Origin: Candidatus Gastranaerophilales bacterium
Lineage (GTDB): Bacteria; Cyanobacteriota; Vampirovibrionia; Gastranaerophilales; Gastranaerophilaceae
DNA: 44,394 bases
Assembly (NCBI GenBank): GCA_944323595.1
Contig: CALUTF010000012.1
Span: 1 to 44,394, forward strand
Direction: 5' to 3'
Shown here: positions 42,432 to 44,394 of the stretch, piece by piece
Layout: each line of letters begins with the position of its first letter
Numbering within the stretch: the stretch's first letter is position 1
Notes under the pieces: generated by a model
Databases searched by the model: none
Told to the model about the DNA's origin: nothing
What the model saw: only the letters and a program-made list of their open reading frames with translations
Position numbers and translations under genes: made by a program

Positions 42432-42639
42432 TGAAAAAGAAAAAATATTGTTGCAACTGGATGAATACGCAAAAAAATTAGGTATAACTCTTTATACCAT
42501 TGAATTTGGGCTAACACCTGCCCCGAAGAATTGCACATATAGAATTTATGATTTTAACCTTTGCCCTAAATCAAAAGAGAGATTTGCAGAAGCTATAAGT
42601 TATGTTGAATGTGTAAAATCCGGGAATAGTCGTAACTAA
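42424..42639 (+). CDS. small phage-associated hypothetical protein, 71 aa
   Basis: The ATG overlaps the stop region of the preceding gene by eight bases, in phage-like packing, with AGGAAA about ten bases upstream. The product has charged helices and an aromatic-rich middle (LGITLYTIEFGLTPAPKNCTY). I recognise no family. Its last 47 bp overlap a convergent small gene on the minus strand, so one of the two may not be expressed. Confidence 0.5.
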   Translation: MLSEKEKILLQLDEYAKKLGITLYTIEFGLTPAPKNCTYRIYDFNLCPKSKERFAEAISYVECVKSGNSRN

Positions 42640-42796
42640 CCGGCGGGTGGATGTCAAAAATTAAGCGTTGATTTTTATTATCGTTTACAATGCTTGAAAA
42701 ATAAACGTTTCTACACATCCTGTCATCAGTAACTATTGTGACCCTGTGACAAGCTTTCAACTCGTTTAATTTCTTTTCAATTTCGATAGCCTTCAT
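42593..42796 (-). CDS. small hypothetical protein, 67 aa, antisense within the phage block
   Basis: ATG 42796 has AAAGGAG about eight bases upstream, which supports translation. The upstream in-frame ATG at 42814 sits beside that site and is less likely. The product starts MKAIEIEKKLNELKACHRVTIVTDD and is alpha/beta in pattern, without known motifs. It runs against the phage genes and overlaps the end of its neighbour, as phage moron-type or regulatory genes do. Its function is unknown. Confidence 0.55.
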   Translation of the reverse strand: MKAIEIEKKLNELKACHRVTIVTDDRMCRNVYFSSIVNDNKNQRLIFDIHPPVSYDYSRILHIQHNL

Positions 42797-42891
42797 GTTC
42801 TCATCTCCTTTCATTGGAATTGTGGTTAATTACATGAATACAACAGAGGTGAGGGCATGGGGGATTATTTAATAAAATCTTAAGGTTTAAA

Positions 42892-43848
42892 ATGGACAAA
42901 CTTAAAGACTACATAAAAACACTGTTAAAACTTGCTATAAACAACAACCCGGAGGTGTTGAATGTTGTTAGGAATGCTAAAGTTGAAAATGACGCCGCTT
43001 TTGAAAGCAAACATCCGAGAAAAGAAGACGGCACTTTTACAAGGACAAACGGACAAAACTTTTATAACGAAACAACAAAAACAATAAAATTAAAAGGTAA
43101 CGAACTTGGTTCTACTGATGAAGAAATCAGAGAAAACGGGCTAAAATACTTTAAAGAAAATTATCAGGGTAAAAAGTTTGATAATCCTGAACTGAAAGAA
43201 ATTTTATTTAGCAACCCAGGCATAAAGAAGTTTTATACAAGTAGTGCAGATATACATAAAATAAAAGCAATCCCAGCATTAAAAGACATTATTGAAAAAG
43301 GGAAATACCAAGGTTCAGAAGATTTAGCGCATCCAAGACACGACGGAATAATTAAATTTCACCGCATAAATCATAATGTTTCGATAGACGGACATAAAGA
43401 AAATATGTCTGTGTTGATTGGAGAAGATAAAAATGGTAATAAGTTTTATAACTTAAACCATAGAACTTATAAAGCAGAAAACTCCTCAAGGGGTGAACGC
43501 GCTATAGGCGTAGCCAATGAAGAGTTTCTTATAAACATTATACCAGATTTCAACGAAAATTTCAACCCCGGAGCACCAAATATGAAGAAACATGAAGTAC
43601 AAAATCATAAGGAGAATACAGAAATGGCATTAATTGACGAACTAAAAAAGCTCATCACTAAGGTCGAAAATGACAAAGCGGCTTGCAAGCAGAGTGCGCA
43701 GCGAAGCGAAGGCACGTTTAATGCGAGCAACCAAGGAGAAGAAGATATGGACGACAAAGAAAAAGTTATTATTGTTGGGCAAGTATGCCCAACCGACAGT
43801 ACTGTAATTGAATTGCAAAAGATTACAAAAAATCCGCCTCTAAATTGA
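42892..43848 (+). CDS. phage-derived protein with a polyvalent-protein (LPD3/PBECR-like) domain, C-terminus altered
   Basis: The N-terminus has AAFESKHPRKEDGTF, a segment common in phage head proteins. The middle (about 100-205) has KKFYTSSADIHKIKAIPALKDII, then HRINHNVSIDGHKENMSVLIGEDKNGNKFYNLN, which resembles the LPD3 or phage Barnase-EndoU-RelE-like nuclease domains carried on phage head proteins. An internal ATG at about 43624, preceded by AAGGAG, starts MALIDELKKLITKVENDK and may be a separate scaffold-like gene start now read through in frame. The final codons (from about 43774) are the REP-like repeat, so the native C-terminus is lost. AAGG lies six bases before the ATG. Confidence 0.6.
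   Translation: MDKLKDYIKTLLKLAINNNPEVLNVVRNAKVENDAAFESKHPRKEDGTFTRTNGQNFYNETTKTIKLKGNELGSTDEEIRENGLKYFKENYQGKKFDNPELKEILFSNPGIKKFYTSSADIHKIKAIPALKDIIEKGKYQGSEDLAHPRHDGIIKFHRINHNVSIDGHKENMSVLIGEDKNGNKFYNLNHRTYKAENSSRGERAIGVANEEFLINIIPDFNENFNPGAPNMKKHEVQNHKENTEMALIDELKKLITKVENDKAACKQSAQRSEGTFNASNQGEEDMDDKEKVIIVGQVCPTDSTVIELQKITKNPPLN
43774..43800. repeat. REP-like hairpin at the right edge of the phage block
   Basis: GTTGGGCA-AGTA-TGCCCAAC (43774-43793) is a perfect 8-bp hairpin. It includes the start of GTATGCCCAACCGACAGT (43783-43800), which is also found at 41523-41540 in the same orientation. It lies inside the end of the phage-derived reading frame. Confidence 0.7.
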
Positions 43849-43859
43849 AGCGGATTTTT
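43827..43859. terminator. bidirectional terminator downstream of rpsH
   Basis: AAAAATCCGC (43828-43837) pairs with GCGGATTTTT (43850-43859) around a 12-nt loop. It ends the ribosomal-protein transcript on the minus strand and the phage-derived gene on the plus strand. Confidence 0.85.
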
Positions 43860-43886
43860 ATATGATATTTGTTTATTGATTTCAAA

Positions 43887-44282
43887 TTAATAAATGTAGC
43901 AGAGTACTTCGCCGCCAAGGTTTTCTTTACGAGCTTTTCTGTCTGTCAACAAACCTTTGCTTGTTGATACAATTGCTACACCCATACCGCCCAATACTTG
44001 CGGAAGGTTTTTAGCTTTGCAGTATGTTCTTAAACCCGGTTTTGAAACTCTTTTCAAACTTGTAATTACAGGCTTACGTTTTTCATCGTATTTCAATTCG
44101 ATTTCTAATACTTTGAATTTGCCTACTTCTTTTATTGTGTAATCAGTAATGAATCCTTCTTCTTTTAATAATTTTGCTAATTCAACTTTTAATTTAGAAG
44201 ACGGAATTTCAACGCTAGGGTGTGATACCATATTAGCGTTTCTGATTCTTGTTAGCATATCTGCTATCGGATCTGTATTCAT
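43887..44282 (-). CDS. rpsH: ribosomal protein S8 (uS8)
   Basis: The full 131-aa S8 starts [17 protein letters not shown] and ends with [35 protein letters not shown], the conserved RNA-binding and subunit-contact tail. ATG 44282 has AAAAGGAAA upstream; an in-frame ATG at 44300 is less likely. It binds 16S rRNA helix 21 and often regulates the spc operon by binding mRNA. Here a terminator follows 28 bp after its stop, and rplF, the usual next gene, is absent. Confidence 0.96.
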   Translation of the reverse strand: MNTDPIADMLTRIRNANMVSHPSVEIPSSKLKVELAKLLKEEGFITDYTIKEVGKFKVLEIELKYDEKRKPVITSLKRVSKPGLRTYCKAKNLPQVLGGMGVAIVSTSKGLLTDRKARKENLGGEVLCYIY

Positions 44283-44329
44283 AATTATTTTCCTTTTCAA
44301 CTTATGCCGAATCTCTCCGGCGCTACTTA

Positions 44330-44394
44330 CTAAATTTTATTGTCCGGTTCAGCTTTTGTGCTGCCTTGACATATTTCTAGCAGTTTAGCAAGTC
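44330..44394 (-). CDS. rplE: 3' end of an upstream ribosomal gene, probably rplE (partial)
   Basis: A minus-strand frame runs in from the window edge and stops at 44330 with [19 protein letters not shown], 47 bp before rpsH. The AKLL segment fits the last helix of L5, which in cyanobacteria lies directly before rpsH (without rpsN between). Only 21 codons are visible, so the identity rests mainly on gene order. Confidence 0.45.
   Translation of the reverse strand, partial: LAKLLEICQGSTKAEPDNKI

Overview
The window is a low-GC bacterial chromosome segment. It most resembles the non-photosynthetic cyanobacterial relatives found in guts (Vampirovibrionia / 'Melainabacteria', Gastranaerophilales type). 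This placement is an inference. It rests on two prepilin-like proteins with the N-terminal stretch FTLAEVLITLG, a hairpin repeat of the TGTAGGTTGGG type that I know from cyanobacteria, rpsH probably preceded directly by rplE (the cyanobacterial order), a fermentative AdhE, and small Asn-rich proteins with an NISFKEN-like N-terminus. No photosynthesis gene is present.

Layout. 1-1100: tRNA-Val, a two-copy tandem repeat carrying a fragment of that tRNA, a small unknown gene, tRNA-Cys and an XRE regulator. 1134-5600: a prepilin gene divergent from the regulator, then adhE with a Rex-like operator over its predicted start point, then a gene of unknown function. 5700-10300 (minus strand): a small protein, a repeat-poor gap, and a four-gene operon (KdsC-like HAD phosphatase, TPR protein, aspartokinase, small membrane protein). 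10395-14162 (plus strand): an orphan histidine kinase, a hairpin-rich repeat block, comF, an unknown gene and a radical SAM enzyme. 14192-16753 (minus): a type IV pilus inner-membrane operon with PilM and PilN fused in one protein. 16863-19593 (plus): nadA, an rRNA methyltransferase gene and a primary-type sigma factor. 19675-21623 (minus): rpsA and ispH. 21867-26336 (plus): a giant AsmA/TamB-like protein. 26329-33268 (minus): yraN, queF, a dicarboxylate symporter, two unknown genes, tRNA-Pro (plus) with a 151-bp tandem repeat, a ClC antiporter, a matrixin-like protease and its catalytically degenerate paralogue. 33382-37366: SEC-C protein, maf, a Met-rich small protein and a U32-like protein. 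37368-38432: a second XRE/prepilin divergent pair. 38499-41203 (minus): malQ and a TPR/beta-propeller exported protein. 41326-43800: dispersed repeats and a decayed phage head-gene block. 43887-44394 (minus): rpsH and the probable end of rplE.

How the parts fit. The cell appears to be a fermenter (AdhE under apparent redox control, MalQ for glucan use, a dicarboxylate/amino-acid symporter) that makes NAD, queuosine and isoprenoids, has an outer envelope (AsmA/TamB-like protein, KdsC-like enzyme) and builds type IV pili or pseudopili. The most distinctive features are the repeated XRE-regulator/prepilin divergent modules, each with symmetric or repeated sites over the promoter; the PilM-PilN fusion; the active/inactive matrixin pair; tandem repeats built from tRNA fragments; several genes whose -10 box lies so close to the ATG that leaderless mRNA is likely; and the phage remnant flanked by an 18-bp repeat just downstream of a ribosomal-protein cluster that stops after rpsH.
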